From Actinoallomurus vinaceus (GTDB lineage Bacteria; Actinomycetota; Actinomycetes; Streptosporangiales; Streptosporangiaceae): a stretch of 64,000 nt of DNA. The DNA lies in NCBI RefSeq assembly GCF_039542055.1, contig NZ_BAABHK010000006.1, positions 186,001 to 250,000 of the forward strand, read 5' to 3'. The translations under genes and the position numbers were made by a program. Below are positions 49,457 to 58,857 of this stretch, one piece after another; position 1 is the first letter of the stretch, and the number at the start of each line of letters is the position of its first letter. A model generated the notes under the pieces. The model was not told the DNA's origin. It did no database searches and saw nothing but the letters and a program-made list of their open reading frames with translations.

Positions 49457-51223
49457 TCAGCCGGGGGCCAGCCGTTCGTAGGTCTGCCAGGAGGAGACGA
49501 GCTTTCCGCCGGAACGGCGGCAGCGGCCGGCGTTCAGCTGGACCCAGTCCTCGGTGCGCTTCGTCTTCGCGCCGAATCGGACGGTCGGCCCGTTGTCGAA
49601 GGACTGTACGCTGCCGCCCTTCGACGCGATGAGCGCGGTGCTGATGAAGCCGCCCGGGGACCCGGTGAGGTGCCCCCTGAGCTGTGCGCAGGCCTGCCAC
49701 TGGTCCTTCGGTGCCGTGTCCACCAGGACGAGGGTGCCGGAGTAGGCCGTCCGGCAGACGGTGCCCTTGAGCAGCACCGTCCCCGTGCCGGGCAGGCCGT
49801 ACGCGCGGGTGTAGCCCTTGCAGCCCGGTCCCTTGGGGGCGGGAGACTGTTTCTTCTTGCTGGGAGTCGCGGACGGGTGAGGGGTCCGGCTCTGCAGCAG
49901 GGCGTCGTTCGGAGGCGTGTTCGGCGCCGAGGAGGACGGCGACGGGGTCGCGGCGGCGGCCACCGTCTTCGGGGAAGTGGCGGCGCTGCCGCCGTCGGGC
50001 CAGAGGGCGACGGCGAGGACGACGGCCGCCAGGGCGGTCACGGCCCCGGCGCCGACCACCCAGCGGGTCGTGGAGAGCCGTGACACGAAGGACGCCTCGG
50101 CCCGGGACGGCTCGCCGGCGCCGACGGGGTCCGGAGCATGACCGACCGGCGACCCGCCCGCCGGGCCTCCGGTACCGGCCGGTGTACCTCCGGCGGCCAT
50201 GCCACCGGGGCCGCTGGGTGCGCCGCCGGGGGACACACCTGCGGTCGCCGCGGGTGTCCCGTCGGCGGCCAAGCCGCCCGGACCGCCTCCGGCGGCAGCG
50301 GCACCGGGGCCGTGGGACACGCCTCCGGGAGCCGCGAACACCCCGCCACCGACCGGGTCCGCGCCGGCCGCGGCGGCGGTGCCGAACGCCGGGGGAGGCG
50401 TGAGTCCGTCGACGGGATCCTGGCCCAGCAGGGCGGCGTGGGCCTGCTGGGCGGTGGGCCGGCGGGCCGGGTCCTTGGCCAGGCACGCGGCGACCACCGA
50501 TCGGAGGGGTTCGGGCAGGGCGGTGACGTCCGGGTCGGCGCGTACGATCCGGTCCATCACCGCGGGCACCGACTCGTTGCCGAACGGAGGGCGGCCGGTC
50601 GCGGCGAAGAGGATCGTGGCACCCCAGGCGAACATGTCGACCGGCGGCCCGATCTCGCCGCCCGTCACCTGCTCCGGCGCCATGTACGCGGGCGTGCCGA
50701 GGCTGTTGCTCTCGTTCTTCCGGGCGGCGCCGAGGGCGCGGGCGATGCCGAAGTCGATGACCCGGGGCCCGTCCGCTCCGAGCAGGACGTTCTGCGGGTT
50801 GAAATCCCGGTGGACGACCCCGGCCTGGTGGATCGCGGCGAGGGCGGTCAGCGTGCTGATCGCCAGCCGCTCCAGCGCTCCGCCGGAGCGCGCACCCTCG
50901 GTGAGGATCTCCGCGCGCAGCGACCGGCCCTCGACGTACTCGCTGACGATGTACGGCTGGTCGCCGGCGAGGTCGGCGTCCAGGACCTGGGCGGTGCAGA
51001 AGCGGGCGACCTTCTTGGCGGCGGCCAGCTCCCGGACGAACCGGTTGCGCGCGTCGGGGTGGGCCGCCATGCGGGCGTGCAGCAGCTTGATCGCCACATG
51101 GGCGCCGGAGGCGTCCCGGCCGAGGAAGACGACCCCCTGGGTGCCGTCCCCGAGACGTTCCACGAGCCGGTAGGCCCCGAGCCGCGCCGGGTCGCCCGGT
51201 CGCAGCGGATGGCCCTCAGGCAT
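49457..51223 (-). CDS. Membrane Ser/Thr protein kinase with small secreted domain
   Basis: 588 aa from ATG 51221-51223 (AGAGGA 7 nt upstream); a GTG 33 nt upstream lacks a site. Kinase domain 17-270: glycine loop LGDGTQGVVFLG, ATP Lys46 (VAIKLL), HRDFNPQNVLL with D140, DFG D157, MAPEQV. A Gly/Pro/Ala-rich linker follows, one TM (WVVGAGAVTALAAVVLAVALW), a Ser/Pro/Lys segment, and an outer domain of about 125 residues with several Cys (GCKGYTRAYG... VCRTAYSG... CRRSGGK), probably disulfide-bonded, as a possible sensor. This is a PknB-like plan without PASTA repeats. Confidence 0.93.
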   Translation of the reverse strand: MPEGHPLRPGDPARLGAYRLVERLGDGTQGVVFLGRDASGAHVAIKLLHARMAAHPDARNRFVRELAAAKKVARFCTAQVLDADLAGDQPYIVSEYVEGRSLRAEILTEGARSGGALERLAISTLTALAAIHQAGVVHRDFNPQNVLLGADGPRVIDFGIARALGAARKNESNSLGTPAYMAPEQVTGGEIGPPVDMFAWGATILFAATGRPPFGNESVPAVMDRIVRADPDVTALPEPLRSVVAACLAKDPARRPTAQQAHAALLGQDPVDGLTPPPAFGTAAAAGADPVGGGVFAAPGGVSHGPGAAAAGGGPGGLAADGTPAATAGVSPGGAPSGPGGMAAGGTPAGTGGPAGGSPVGHAPDPVGAGEPSRAEASFVSRLSTTRWVVGAGAVTALAAVVLAVALWPDGGSAATSPKTVAAAATPSPSSSAPNTPPNDALLQSRTPHPSATPSKKKQSPAPKGPGCKGYTRAYGLPGTGTVLLKGTVCRTAYSGTLVLVDTAPKDQWQACAQLRGHLTGSPGGFISTALIASKGGSVQSFDNGPTVRFGAKTKRTEDWVQLNAGRCRRSGGKLVSSWQTYERLAPG

Positions 51224-51339
51224 CTGGTCGTCCTCTCGGTCTTTACCGTCGGTCACGCGAGAGGTAACGATAGCGCCGGTTCCACCGCCCTACAGGCCGA
51301 TCCGGGGCACCTGGCGGACGGCGCGTGACTCCGCGGAGC

Positions 51340-52107
51340 TCAGCTCGTGGCGCGGCCGAGGGCGTACTGGAAGAGGTGCTCCTGCTGGATCGAGCCGTCG
51401 GCGCGCTGCATGGTCGCGAAGTTCGCCATGAAGATCTCGTGCGCGGCCTCGATGCCCATGATCTGGATGGCGCGCGCGACGTTCGGCGAGGCCGTCATGG
51501 AGTGCCAGGCGCTGTCCAGGGAGGCGAAGTCGTGCCGGTGGGTGACCTCCGCGCTGGCGAAGACGTCCAGCCCCGCCTCGACCATGACCTCCCGGAGCCG
51601 GAACAGGTCGTGCACCGGCGGCCCCTCCGTAGGCGGCGTGGGCACCCGGCCCCGTACGGCGCTGAGGAAGGCGCTCGCCTCGCGGCCGGACCAGTTGTGC
51701 CACAGGCCGATCGCGACGACGCCTCCCGGGCGGGTGACCCGGGCCAGCTCCGCCACGGCCACCGCCGGGGACGCGGCGTACTGGATGGCGTCGAACGCCA
51801 TGACCTGGTCGAAGCAGCCGCGGTCGTAGGGCAGCTCGATGTTCTCGGCGGCGCGCAGGTCGACGTCGGGCAGCCGGTCGCGGGCCACCGACAGCAGGTC
51901 CGCCGCGGGGTCGCTCCCGGCGAGGTCGGCGCCGGTGAACGCCGCCAAGGCCAGTGCCGTGCCGGTTCCGCATCCGACGTGCAGCAGGCGGGTGCCGGGC
52001 TGCGGGCCCAGCGCCGCGAGGGTCGCGGCGTACAGGGGGCGAACCTGCTCCTCCCGTACGCGCGTTCGGCCGGTACTGTCGTGCGGTTGGACCTGCACGG
52101 TCCCCAT
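51340..52107 (-). CDS. SAM-dependent methyltransferase, class I
   Basis: 255 aa, strong GGAGGA site before the ATG. SAM-binding motif I RLLHVGCGTGTALALAAF, motif II acidic residue in AGSDPAADLL, post-motif LPYDRGCFDQVMAFDAIQY and RVTRPGGVVAIGLWHNW. The C-terminal 90 residues (SAWHSMTASPNVARAIQIMG) are characteristic of the UbiE/Coq5-like group with a substrate cap. The substrate is unknown. It is divergent from the LuxR/AAA regulator at 52227. Confidence 0.9.
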   Translation of the reverse strand: MGTVQVQPHDSTGRTRVREEQVRPLYAATLAALGPQPGTRLLHVGCGTGTALALAAFTGADLAGSDPAADLLSVARDRLPDVDLRAAENIELPYDRGCFDQVMAFDAIQYAASPAVAVAELARVTRPGGVVAIGLWHNWSGREASAFLSAVRGRVPTPPTEGPPVHDLFRLREVMVEAGLDVFASAEVTHRHDFASLDSAWHSMTASPNVARAIQIMGIEAAHEIFMANFATMQRADGSIQQEHLFQYALGRATS

Positions 52108-52226
52108 CGTCGTCCTCCGTGTCGACTGCCGATGGCCTAATGATCACTAGGCCGCCGATCGAGTGCATCAGCATAATTGCTTACTTTTCAACTACGTGTA
52201 CGACGTACGTGGTTCATACTCACCAT

Positions 52227-55076
52227 GTGACAAGGCGGGTTTCGTGTCCCACGCTCATCGGCCGTGACGCCGAGCTCGACCGACTCGACGCCGCCCTGAC
52301 CCAGGCGCAGGGCGGTTCCTCCGTCCTGCTCTTCGTCGCGGGGGACGCCGGGATCGGCAAGTCGCGCCTGGTCGCGACGTTCATCGAGCGCGCCCGACGG
52401 CGCGACGCCCTGGTCTTCACCGGGGGCTGCCTCGACCTGGCCGAGGGGGCCGCGCCGTACGCGCCGTTCGTCGCCGCGCTCCGGCCGCTGGCCGACGAGC
52501 TGACGGCCGAGGAGCTGGCCCACGTCCTCGGGGAGGCGCCGCGCGAGCTCGGCGCCCTCCTGCCCGAACTGTGCGGGCGCCCGCCGGCCCGCCGGGACGG
52601 CGCCGAACGCGGCCGCCTGTACGAGCTGGCCCTGGGGCTGTTCCAGCGGATGGCCGCGCTGCGCCCGGCCGTGCTCGTCCTGGAGGACCTGCACTGGATC
52701 GACCCGGCCTCCGCCGACCTGCTGTCGCTGCTGGGCGCCAACCTGCGCCGTGCCGGCCTGCTGATCGTCGGGACGTACCGCAGCGACGAGGTCGGGCGCG
52801 ACCACCCACTGCACGGCACCGTCCTGGAGCTGGAACGCTCGGGGCACGCGGAGCGGATCGAGCTCGCCGGCCTGTCCCGGGACGAGGTGGCCGCCCAGGT
52901 GGCCGGGATCCTCGGCACCCGGCCCGCGACGCGGCAGGTCGGTTCGCTGTTCGACCGGTCGGAGGGGAACGCGTTCTTCGTCGAGGAGCTCGTGGCCGCC
53001 GGGCCGACCACGAAGGAGCTGCCGGCCAGCCTCCGCGAGGTGCTGCTGACCCGCGTCGAGCGCCTCGCCCCGGAGACCCGGCGCGTGCTGCGCGCCGTGG
53101 CCACCATCGGCCGGGTCAGCGACGAGGAGCTCATCGCCGCGGTGACCCGGCTGTCCCCCGTGGAGCTGGACGACGCGTTGCACGAGGCGGTCGCCCACCG
53201 GCTCCTCGTCGTCACGGGCGACGGATACGACGTACGGCACGCGCTGCTGCGCGAGGCGCTGCACGCCGAACTGCTGCCGGGGGAGCGCGCCCGGCTGCAC
53301 GTCGCCGTCGCGACGGCGCTGGAGAAGCGGGGCCCGTCCGCCGAGCTGGCCCGCCACTGGCACGCCGCCGGCGACGCGGCACGGGCGCTGAGCGGCTTCG
53401 TCGGCGCCGCCGGGGCCGCACAGGCCACGTACGCCTGGGCCGTCGCGCTCGCCCACTACGAGCGGGCGCTCCGGCTGTGGCCGGAGGTGCCCGACGCCGA
53501 GTCCCGCGCCGGGATGCCCCACCCCGAGTTGATGCGCCGGGCCGCCGATGCCGCGACGGCCGCGGGGGAGGTGGACCGGGCCGCCCGCCTCGCCGAGGAG
53601 GCGATGGCCGAGGTCGACCCGGCGACCGCGCCCGCCTGCGCGGCGAGCCTGTGGACGCTCATGGGCCGGATCCGCTGGGTGGCCGGCGACATGGCGGGTG
53701 CGTCCGCCGCCTACGACAAGGCCATCGCGCTGCTGCCGGCCGAGGAGTCGGCCCGCGAACGCGCCCGGGTCCGCGGGCTGCAGGGCCACGCCCTGATGAT
53801 CCAGGCCCGGTACCGCGAGTCCGTGGCCTCCTGCCGGGAGGCCATCGAGGCGGCCGCCGCGGTCGGTGCCCGCGACATCGAGGGGCACGCCCGCAACACC
53901 ATGGGCGTCAGCCTCGGCATGCTCGGTGAGGTGACCACCGGCCTGTCCGAGCTCGCCGAGGCCCTGCGCAGCGCCAAGGAGCGCGACGACGCCTGGGAGA
54001 TCGGCCGCGCCTACGTCAACTACACCGACGCGCTGCTGTGGGCGGGTGACTGGGCCAGGGCCGCCGAGGTCGGCATGGAGGGCGTCAGCATCTGCCGGGG
54101 TCTCGGATACGGCCGGACGACCTGCCTGTGCGCCGCCGGCAACACGCTCGCCGCGCTGATCCGCCTGGGCCGCTGGTCCGACGCCGATCGGCTCGCCGGC
54201 GAGGTGATGGACATCGAGGCGCCGCCCTGGCAGCGCTGGGGCGTCACCCTCGCCATGGCCGAGCTGCAGCTGCGCCGGGGCGACGGGGAGGGCGCGCGGC
54301 GCCACCTGGCCAGCCTCGCCGAGACGGTGGACCGCACCGACGGCATCGACCTGGCCAGCGCCTACCACGCCTGCCGGGCCCGGCTGGCGATCCTCGACAA
54401 GGACCTGTCCGCCGCGCGGACGCACGTACGGGCCGGGCTCGACGTCATCCGGGGCAGCGAGTTCACGAGGATCGGCCCGGAGCTGTGCTCGGCGGGGATC
54501 CTCGTGGAGGCGACCGTACGGGGCGAGGCCGAGCCGCTGCTGGAGGAGTGCCGGGAGCTGCTGGCGGCGATGCCCGCCACGCCCGAGGCGGAGGCGTACG
54601 CCCTGCAGGCCGAGGCTGAGGCCACTCGTCTCGGCACGCCGGATCCGGCGCTGTGGCGATCGGTGACCGAGGTGTGGGAACGCCTCGGCGAGGCCTACCG
54701 CGCGGCGTACTGCAGGTTCCGGGAGGCGGAGGCGATCCTGGCCGTGCGGGGCCCGCGCGACGAGGCGGTCGAGGCGCTGCGTGCGTCGTGGGAGACCATC
54801 GGCGCACTCGGCGCCGGCGGGGTGGGTCAGAACGTCGAGGACCTGGCGCGGCGAGCGCGGCTGGACCTCGTCCCGGCGGAGGAGTCCGTGCCGGGGCTGA
54901 CCGCGCGGGAGGCCGAGGTGCTCACGCTGCTCAGCAGCGGGCGGACCAACCGGCAGATCGCCGAGACACTGTTCATCAGCGAACGGACCGTCGGCGTCCA
55001 CGTGTCGCGCATCCTGCGCAAGCTCGGCGTGCCCAACCGCGGGGCGGCCGCCCACCTGTTCCGGGCGTCCGGCTGA
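52227..55076 (+). CDS. LAL-type LuxR regulator with AAA ATPase domain
   Basis: 949 aa from GTG 52227. It opens LIGRDAELDRLDAAL, has Walker A GDAGIGKS at about 39-46, AVLVLEDLHWIDPASADLLSLL as Walker B, then a TPR-like region and a C-terminal LuxR HTH (GLTAREAEVLTLLSSGRTN... TVGVHVSRILRKLGV). MalT/LAL-like. An AT-rich stretch (52165-52200) upstream holds the divergent promoter shared with the methyltransferase. LAL regulators often sit in secondary-metabolite or sugar gene clusters; here no cluster is adjacent. Its 3' end meets a degenerate repeat region. Confidence 0.94.
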   Translation: MTRRVSCPTLIGRDAELDRLDAALTQAQGGSSVLLFVAGDAGIGKSRLVATFIERARRRDALVFTGGCLDLAEGAAPYAPFVAALRPLADELTAEELAHVLGEAPRELGALLPELCGRPPARRDGAERGRLYELALGLFQRMAALRPAVLVLEDLHWIDPASADLLSLLGANLRRAGLLIVGTYRSDEVGRDHPLHGTVLELERSGHAERIELAGLSRDEVAAQVAGILGTRPATRQVGSLFDRSEGNAFFVEELVAAGPTTKELPASLREVLLTRVERLAPETRRVLRAVATIGRVSDEELIAAVTRLSPVELDDALHEAVAHRLLVVTGDGYDVRHALLREALHAELLPGERARLHVAVATALEKRGPSAELARHWHAAGDAARALSGFVGAAGAAQATYAWAVALAHYERALRLWPEVPDAESRAGMPHPELMRRAADAATAAGEVDRAARLAEEAMAEVDPATAPACAASLWTLMGRIRWVAGDMAGASAAYDKAIALLPAEESARERARVRGLQGHALMIQARYRESVASCREAIEAAAAVGARDIEGHARNTMGVSLGMLGEVTTGLSELAEALRSAKERDDAWEIGRAYVNYTDALLWAGDWARAAEVGMEGVSICRGLGYGRTTCLCAAGNTLAALIRLGRWSDADRLAGEVMDIEAPPWQRWGVTLAMAELQLRRGDGEGARRHLASLAETVDRTDGIDLASAYHACRARLAILDKDLSAARTHVRAGLDVIRGSEFTRIGPELCSAGILVEATVRGEAEPLLEECRELLAAMPATPEAEAYALQAEAEATRLGTPDPALWRSVTEVWERLGEAYRAAYCRFREAEAILAVRGPRDEAVEALRASWETIGALGAGGVGQNVEDLARRARLDLVPAEESVPGLTAREAEVLTLLSSGRTNRQIAETLFISERTVGVHVSRILRKLGVPNRGAAAHLFRASG

Positions 55077-55255
55077 CGTTTTCGGGATCCTCACAGCCCG
55101 GCTCGAGAGTCCCCCGGAGCCCCGGAGCATAGTGCGGGAGGGACCTTTCAGGATCTTTTCGGCCGAGTCGCCCGGAGCCTGGGCGGGAGCGACCTTTTCC
55201 GAATCCTTTCAGCCGGGTCGCGGGTTCCCTGGAGCCCGGGGCCGGAGGATCGTGC
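55074..55255. repeat. Degenerate 50-65-nt repeats after the LuxR/AAA gene
   Basis: Three imperfect blocks each run from GAC(C/G)TTTT(C) through GATCCTTTC-like and CAGCC(C/G)GG-like segments to GGAGCC...GGGAG. Block lengths differ (about 65, 49 and 58 nt), so this is an eroded array. Confidence 0.5.
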
Positions 55256-55262
55256 CGACCGC

Positions 55263-55631
55263 TCAGAGCTTGGGGGTGAACGTGCCGCCGCGCAGCCCGG
55301 TGTCCACCAGTTCCACCGCACGGGCCACCGCCGCCAGGCGGGTGCCCTCGCGGCGGTAGATCTCGAGCACCGACTCCAGCCCGTGAGCGGGGACCAGGTC
55401 CGACAGCTCGGCGCGCGCCGTACGGAATCCCTCGCGCGCGGCCTCCAGCGCGGCGCCGACGTGCTGACGGGCCATGCGCGAGAGCACGACCGGATAGCGC
55501 CGCAGCACGCCGTACCTGCGGTATTCGGGCGGCACCAGGTCGAACAGCCAGGCCACCGCCGTGTCCTCGAATCTCTCGGAGCCCGGTGGATGCACTCCCG
55601 AAGGCCAGCCGGGCGGCACGTACGCGGTCAC
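55263..55631 (-). CDS. Conserved hypothetical protein
   Basis: 122 aa from a GTG start. A proline-rich start (YVPPGWPSGVHPPGSERFEDTA) precedes a helical body with WLFDLVPPEYRRYGVLRRYPVVLSR and RRYRREG-like basic segments. No signal peptide or catalytic motif. I believe similar short proteins occur in other actinobacteria but cannot name a family. It is followed 64 nt upstream by another small unknown gene on the same strand. Confidence 0.65.
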   Translation of the reverse strand: MTAYVPPGWPSGVHPPGSERFEDTAVAWLFDLVPPEYRRYGVLRRYPVVLSRMARQHVGAALEAAREGFRTARAELSDLVPAHGLESVLEIYRREGTRLAAVARAVELVDTGLRGGTFTPKL

Positions 55632-55695
55632 AACGTCAGGATAGATTCAACTCGAAAGAATGTTCGAGTAAGGGTAGGAGAAAATACCGCGGGCG

Positions 55696-56043
55696 CTACT
55701 TCTCCTCGTCCTCCGGCTCACGGCGCTTCGTGATCCTGATGGTGCCGGAGTCGAGGTCGTCGCGGCCCGGCGTGCTGTGCGTGTGCAGCTCATGCCGGCG
55801 CGTCTTCTCCTTCTCCTGCTCCTCCAGCTGGATCTGCTTGCCCGCACCACCGAACGCGGCCTGCAGGTCCGCGAACATTCCCGGCCCGAACCCGGCGCCG
55901 GACGACGAGTCGCCCCGGATCGCCGACATCAGGCCACTGCCTTTGCCGCTGCCGTCCTTCGGCCAGTCGATCACTTCCGGCTCAGTGGCAACAGCGGGAC
56001 GCTTACGCGGACGCCTGCGGCGCCGTCGAAACGGTGATTTCAC
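55696..56043 (-). CDS. Small charged hypothetical protein
   Basis: 115 aa from GTG 56041-56043, with GGAGG upstream. A very basic N-terminus (KSPFRRRRRRPRKRP) leads to a Ser/Gly-rich middle (AIRGDSSSGAGFGPGMFADLQAAFGG), then an acidic/basic helical tail (QIQLEEQEKEKTRRHELHTH) and DSGTIRITKRREPEDEE. It may bind nucleic acid or anionic lipid through the basic end. It is divergent from the Nif3-like gene. Confidence 0.65.
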   Translation of the reverse strand: MKSPFRRRRRRPRKRPAVATEPEVIDWPKDGSGKGSGLMSAIRGDSSSGAGFGPGMFADLQAAFGGAGKQIQLEEQEKEKTRRHELHTHSTPGRDDLDSGTIRITKRREPEDEEK

Positions 56044-56164
56044 GCAACCTCCAACGTTCGGCCGGGCACCAGGATTCCGCACCGGGGCCCCGCCGATGCT
56101 ATGCGCGATTCTAGTGATCTTGGTATGCGCGATTCCCGCGATCTCGGACGGTACGCTGCGGAGG

Positions 56165-56980
56165 GTGCCCACCACACTGGCCGACATCATCACACTCCTG
56201 GAAGGCCGCTACGACCCCGCCTGGGCGGAGTCGTGGGACGCCGTCGGCCTGGTCTGCGGCGATCCGTACGCCGTCGTCCGCCGGGTGCTGTTCGCCGTCG
56301 ACCCGGTGACCGCCGTGGTGGACGAGGCCCTCGACTGGGGCGCCGACCTGATCGTCACCCACCATCCGCTGTTGCTGCGGCCCGTGCACGGCGTGCCGGC
56401 CACCACGCCGAAGGGCCGCATCGTGCACCGGCTCATCACCGCCGGCACCGCCCTGTACACCGCGCACACCAACGCCGACGTCGCCGACCCGGGCGTGTCC
56501 GACGCGCTCGCCCGCGCCGTCGGGCTCACCGGGCCGCTGCGCCCTCTCAGCCCGTCCGCCGACGACCCGCGCCGCGGGCTCGGGCGCATCGGCGAGCTGC
56601 CCGCCCCCGTGACGCTCCGGGAGTTCACGGACGTGGCGGCGAAGGGCCTGCCCGCCACGGCCGCCGGTCTCCGCGTCGCGGGCGACCCGGAGGCGCCGGT
56701 CCGTACGGTCGCGGTCTGCGGGGGAGCGGGCGACTCGCTGCTGGGCACGGCGCGGGCCGCGGGGGCCGACGTCTACCTCACGGCCGACCTCCGTCACCAC
56801 CCGGCGTCGGAGTTCCGCGAAGATGGGGGTATTGCGCTCGTCGACGCCGCACACTGGGCGACGGAATGGCCGTGGCTCGGCGACGCGGCGGGCCTGGTGC
56901 GCCAGACTGGCGTGGAGACCCGGATCTCCACCGTCGTGACCGACGCGTGGACCTTTCGATCCCATGAAGGAAATTCGTGA
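56165..56980 (+). CDS. Nif3-like dinuclear metal centre protein
   Basis: 271 aa from GTG 56165. Family motifs: ESWDAVGLVCGD, ADLIVTHHPLLLRPVHG (metal HH), YTAHTNADVADPGVSDALA, AVCGGAGDSLLGTARAAGADVYLTADLRHHPA and DAAHWATEWPW. Nif3/YbgI forms a hexameric toroid; it is often called GTP cyclohydrolase 1 type 2-like, a label that is not function. It overlaps the zinc-ribbon coiled-coil gene by 4 nt, the usual actinobacterial block. Confidence 0.94.
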   Translation: MPTTLADIITLLEGRYDPAWAESWDAVGLVCGDPYAVVRRVLFAVDPVTAVVDEALDWGADLIVTHHPLLLRPVHGVPATTPKGRIVHRLITAGTALYTAHTNADVADPGVSDALARAVGLTGPLRPLSPSADDPRRGLGRIGELPAPVTLREFTDVAAKGLPATAAGLRVAGDPEAPVRTVAVCGGAGDSLLGTARAAGADVYLTADLRHHPASEFREDGGIALVDAAHWATEWPWLGDAAGLVRQTGVETRISTVVTDAWTFRSHEGNS

Positions 56981-57720
56981 AAGCAGCACCTGAAGCCCAG
57001 TTGCGCCTCCTCGACCTGCAGGAGCTGGACACCACACTGGACCGGCTCGCCCACCGGAGGCGCGGCCTCCCTGAGCTCGCGGAGATCGCGAAGGTCGAGG
57101 AGCGCATCGGCGGCGTCGCCGACGCGCTCGTCGCCGCCCAGACCGAGATCAGCGACATCGACCGGGAGCAGAAGAAGGCCGAGCAGGACGTCGACCAGGT
57201 CCGCGCCCGCGCCGAGCGCGACCAGAAGCGGCTCGACTCCGGCCAGGTCTCCTCCGCTCGCGACCTGGAGAACCTCCAGTCCGAGATCGCGTCCCTGAAC
57301 AAGCGGCAGTCCGACCTCGAGGAGATCGTCCTCGAGGTGATGGAGCGCCGCGAGGAGGCGGAGAACCGCCTGCGCGCCGTCGAGACGGACAAGGAGGCCG
57401 CCGACAAGGAGCTGGCCGAGCTGGCCGAGCGCCGCGACGCCGCCTACCAGGAGATCGACGGCCAGGCCGAGCTGACCCGCACCGCCCGGTCCGGTGTCAG
57501 CGGGGACGTCCCCGACGACCTGCTCAAGCTCTACGAGAAGCTGCGCGAACAGCACCGGGGCGTCGCCGCCGCGGCCCTGCTGCGCGGCCAGTGCCAGGGC
57601 TGCCACCTCCAGCTCAACACCGTCGAGCTGAACGCCATCCGCGCCGCGGCCAAGGACGAGGTCGTCCGCTGCGAGGAGTGCCGCCGGATCCTCGTCCGCA
57701 CCCCGGAATCCGGCCTGTGA
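56977..57720 (+). CDS. C4 zinc-ribbon coiled-coil protein (DUF164/CdsZ-like)
   Basis: 247 aa, GTG start overlapping the Nif3-like stop by 4 nt. Residues 5-180 are a long coiled coil (LRLLDLQELDTTLDRLAHRR; SARDLENLQSEIASLNKRQSDLEE). The zinc ribbon sits at about 200-240 (GQCQGCHLQLNTVELNAI... VRCEECRRILVR). The family is conserved beside Nif3 and RNase HI genes in actinobacteria; a role in tethering RNA or cell-envelope factors has been suggested. Confidence 0.93.
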   Translation: MKAAPEAQLRLLDLQELDTTLDRLAHRRRGLPELAEIAKVEERIGGVADALVAAQTEISDIDREQKKAEQDVDQVRARAERDQKRLDSGQVSSARDLENLQSEIASLNKRQSDLEEIVLEVMERREEAENRLRAVETDKEAADKELAELAERRDAAYQEIDGQAELTRTARSGVSGDVPDDLLKLYEKLREQHRGVAAAALLRGQCQGCHLQLNTVELNAIRAAAKDEVVRCEECRRILVRTPESGL

Positions 57721-58847
57721 AACTCATCGTCGAAGCCGATGGCGGATCGCGCGGCAACCCCGGCCCGGCCGGGTACGGCGCGGTGGTCCGCGACGCCCTG
57801 ACCGGTCAGGTCCTCGCCGAGCGGGCCGAGTCCGTCGGGGTGGCGACCAACAACGTCGCCGAGTACCGCGGCCTCATCGCCGGCCTGGAGGCCGCGGCCC
57901 AGCTCGACTCCGGCGCCGACGTCGAGGTCCGGATGGACTCCAAGCTCGTCGTCGAGCAGATGTCCGGCCGCTGGAAGATCAAGCATCCGGACATGAAGCC
58001 GCTGGCCCTCCAGGCGCAGCGGATCGCCTCCGGACTCTCGTCGGTCCGCTACACCTGGATCCCCCGGGAGCGCAACAAGCACGCCGACCGGCTCGCCAAT
58101 GAGGCCATGGACGCCGCCGCCGAGGGCCGTACCTGGGCGCCGTCGACCGTCGAGGACGACGAGCAGCCGGACCCGCCCACCACCAGCACCGGATGGGCGC
58201 CGCCGACGACCGAACCGACGACGACGCTGTTGCTCCGGCACGGCGAGACGCCCTTCTCCGGCGAACGCCGGTTCGCCGGCACCGGCGACATCCCACTGAC
58301 CGACACGGGCCTCGCCCAGGCCCGAGCCGCGGGGAAGGCCCTGACCGGGCGGGGCATCGACGTGATCGTCACCTCGCCCCTCAAACGGACCCTGCAGACC
58401 GCCCAGGAGATCGCCCAGGTCATCGACGTTCCGGTCCGCACGGAGGACGACCTGCGCGAGACCGACTTCGGCGACTGGGAGGGCTACACCTTCGCCGAGG
58501 TCCGCGAACGCTGGCCCGCCGAACTCGACGCCTGGCTCGCCGACCCGTCCGTCGCACCCCCGTACGGCGAGAGCTTCGACGCCACCGTCAAGCGCGTCCG
58601 CACCGCCCGCGACAAGCTCCTGGTCCGCTACCGGAAACAGACCGTCCTGGTCGTGTCGCACGTGACACCGATCAAGACGCTCGTCCGCCTGGCCCTCGAC
58701 GCCCCGCCCTCCGCGCTGTACCGGATGCACCTGGACGTCGGATCGCTGTCGGTCGTCGACTGGTACGCCGACGGCCCCGCCGTCGTACGGTCCCTCAACG
58801 ACACCCACCACTTGCGCGAGGCGGCCGAAAACCAGGCCCTTTGGTAA
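57717..58847 (+). CDS. Bifunctional RNase HI / acid phosphatase (CobC-like) protein
   Basis: 376 aa from GTG 57717, 4-nt overlap with the upstream gene. N-terminal RNase HI: VEADGGSRGNPGPAGYGAVV, NNVAEYRGLIAGLEAA and VRMDSKLVVEQMSG carry the acidic catalytic residues. A linker leads to a histidine phosphatase domain (from about 165) with LLLRHGETPFSGERRFAGTGD, TSPLKRTLQTAQ and VVSHVTPIKTLV. Both domains occur as one protein in mycobacteria and relatives (Rv2228c-like), with phosphatase activity towards cobalamin phosphate in some. The TAA stop lies within the rnpB -10 element. Confidence 0.95.
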   Translation: MKLIVEADGGSRGNPGPAGYGAVVRDALTGQVLAERAESVGVATNNVAEYRGLIAGLEAAAQLDSGADVEVRMDSKLVVEQMSGRWKIKHPDMKPLALQAQRIASGLSSVRYTWIPRERNKHADRLANEAMDAAAEGRTWAPSTVEDDEQPDPPTTSTGWAPPTTEPTTTLLLRHGETPFSGERRFAGTGDIPLTDTGLAQARAAGKALTGRGIDVIVTSPLKRTLQTAQEIAQVIDVPVRTEDDLRETDFGDWEGYTFAEVRERWPAELDAWLADPSVAPPYGESFDATVKRVRTARDKLLVRYRKQTVLVVSHVTPIKTLVRLALDAPPSALYRMHLDVGSLSVVDWYADGPAVVRSLNDTHHLREAAENQALW

Positions 58848-58850
58848 AAT
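58845..58850 (+). promoter_or_regulatory. rnpB -10 element overlapping a stop codon
   Basis: TAAAAT, preceded by TGG (extended -10 like), begins at the TAA stop of the RNase HI gene. The mature 5' end of rnpB (58858) is 8 nt downstream. No good -35 hexamer was found at 16-18 nt. Confidence 0.6.
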
Positions 58851-58857
58851 GATCCGA

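Noticed and set aside
52188..55130. 980-codon minus-strand open frame antisense to the LuxR/AAA gene
   Set aside because: Low-complexity Gly/Arg/Val/Gln translation and no ribosome binding site; the plus-strand protein has Walker and HTH motifs.
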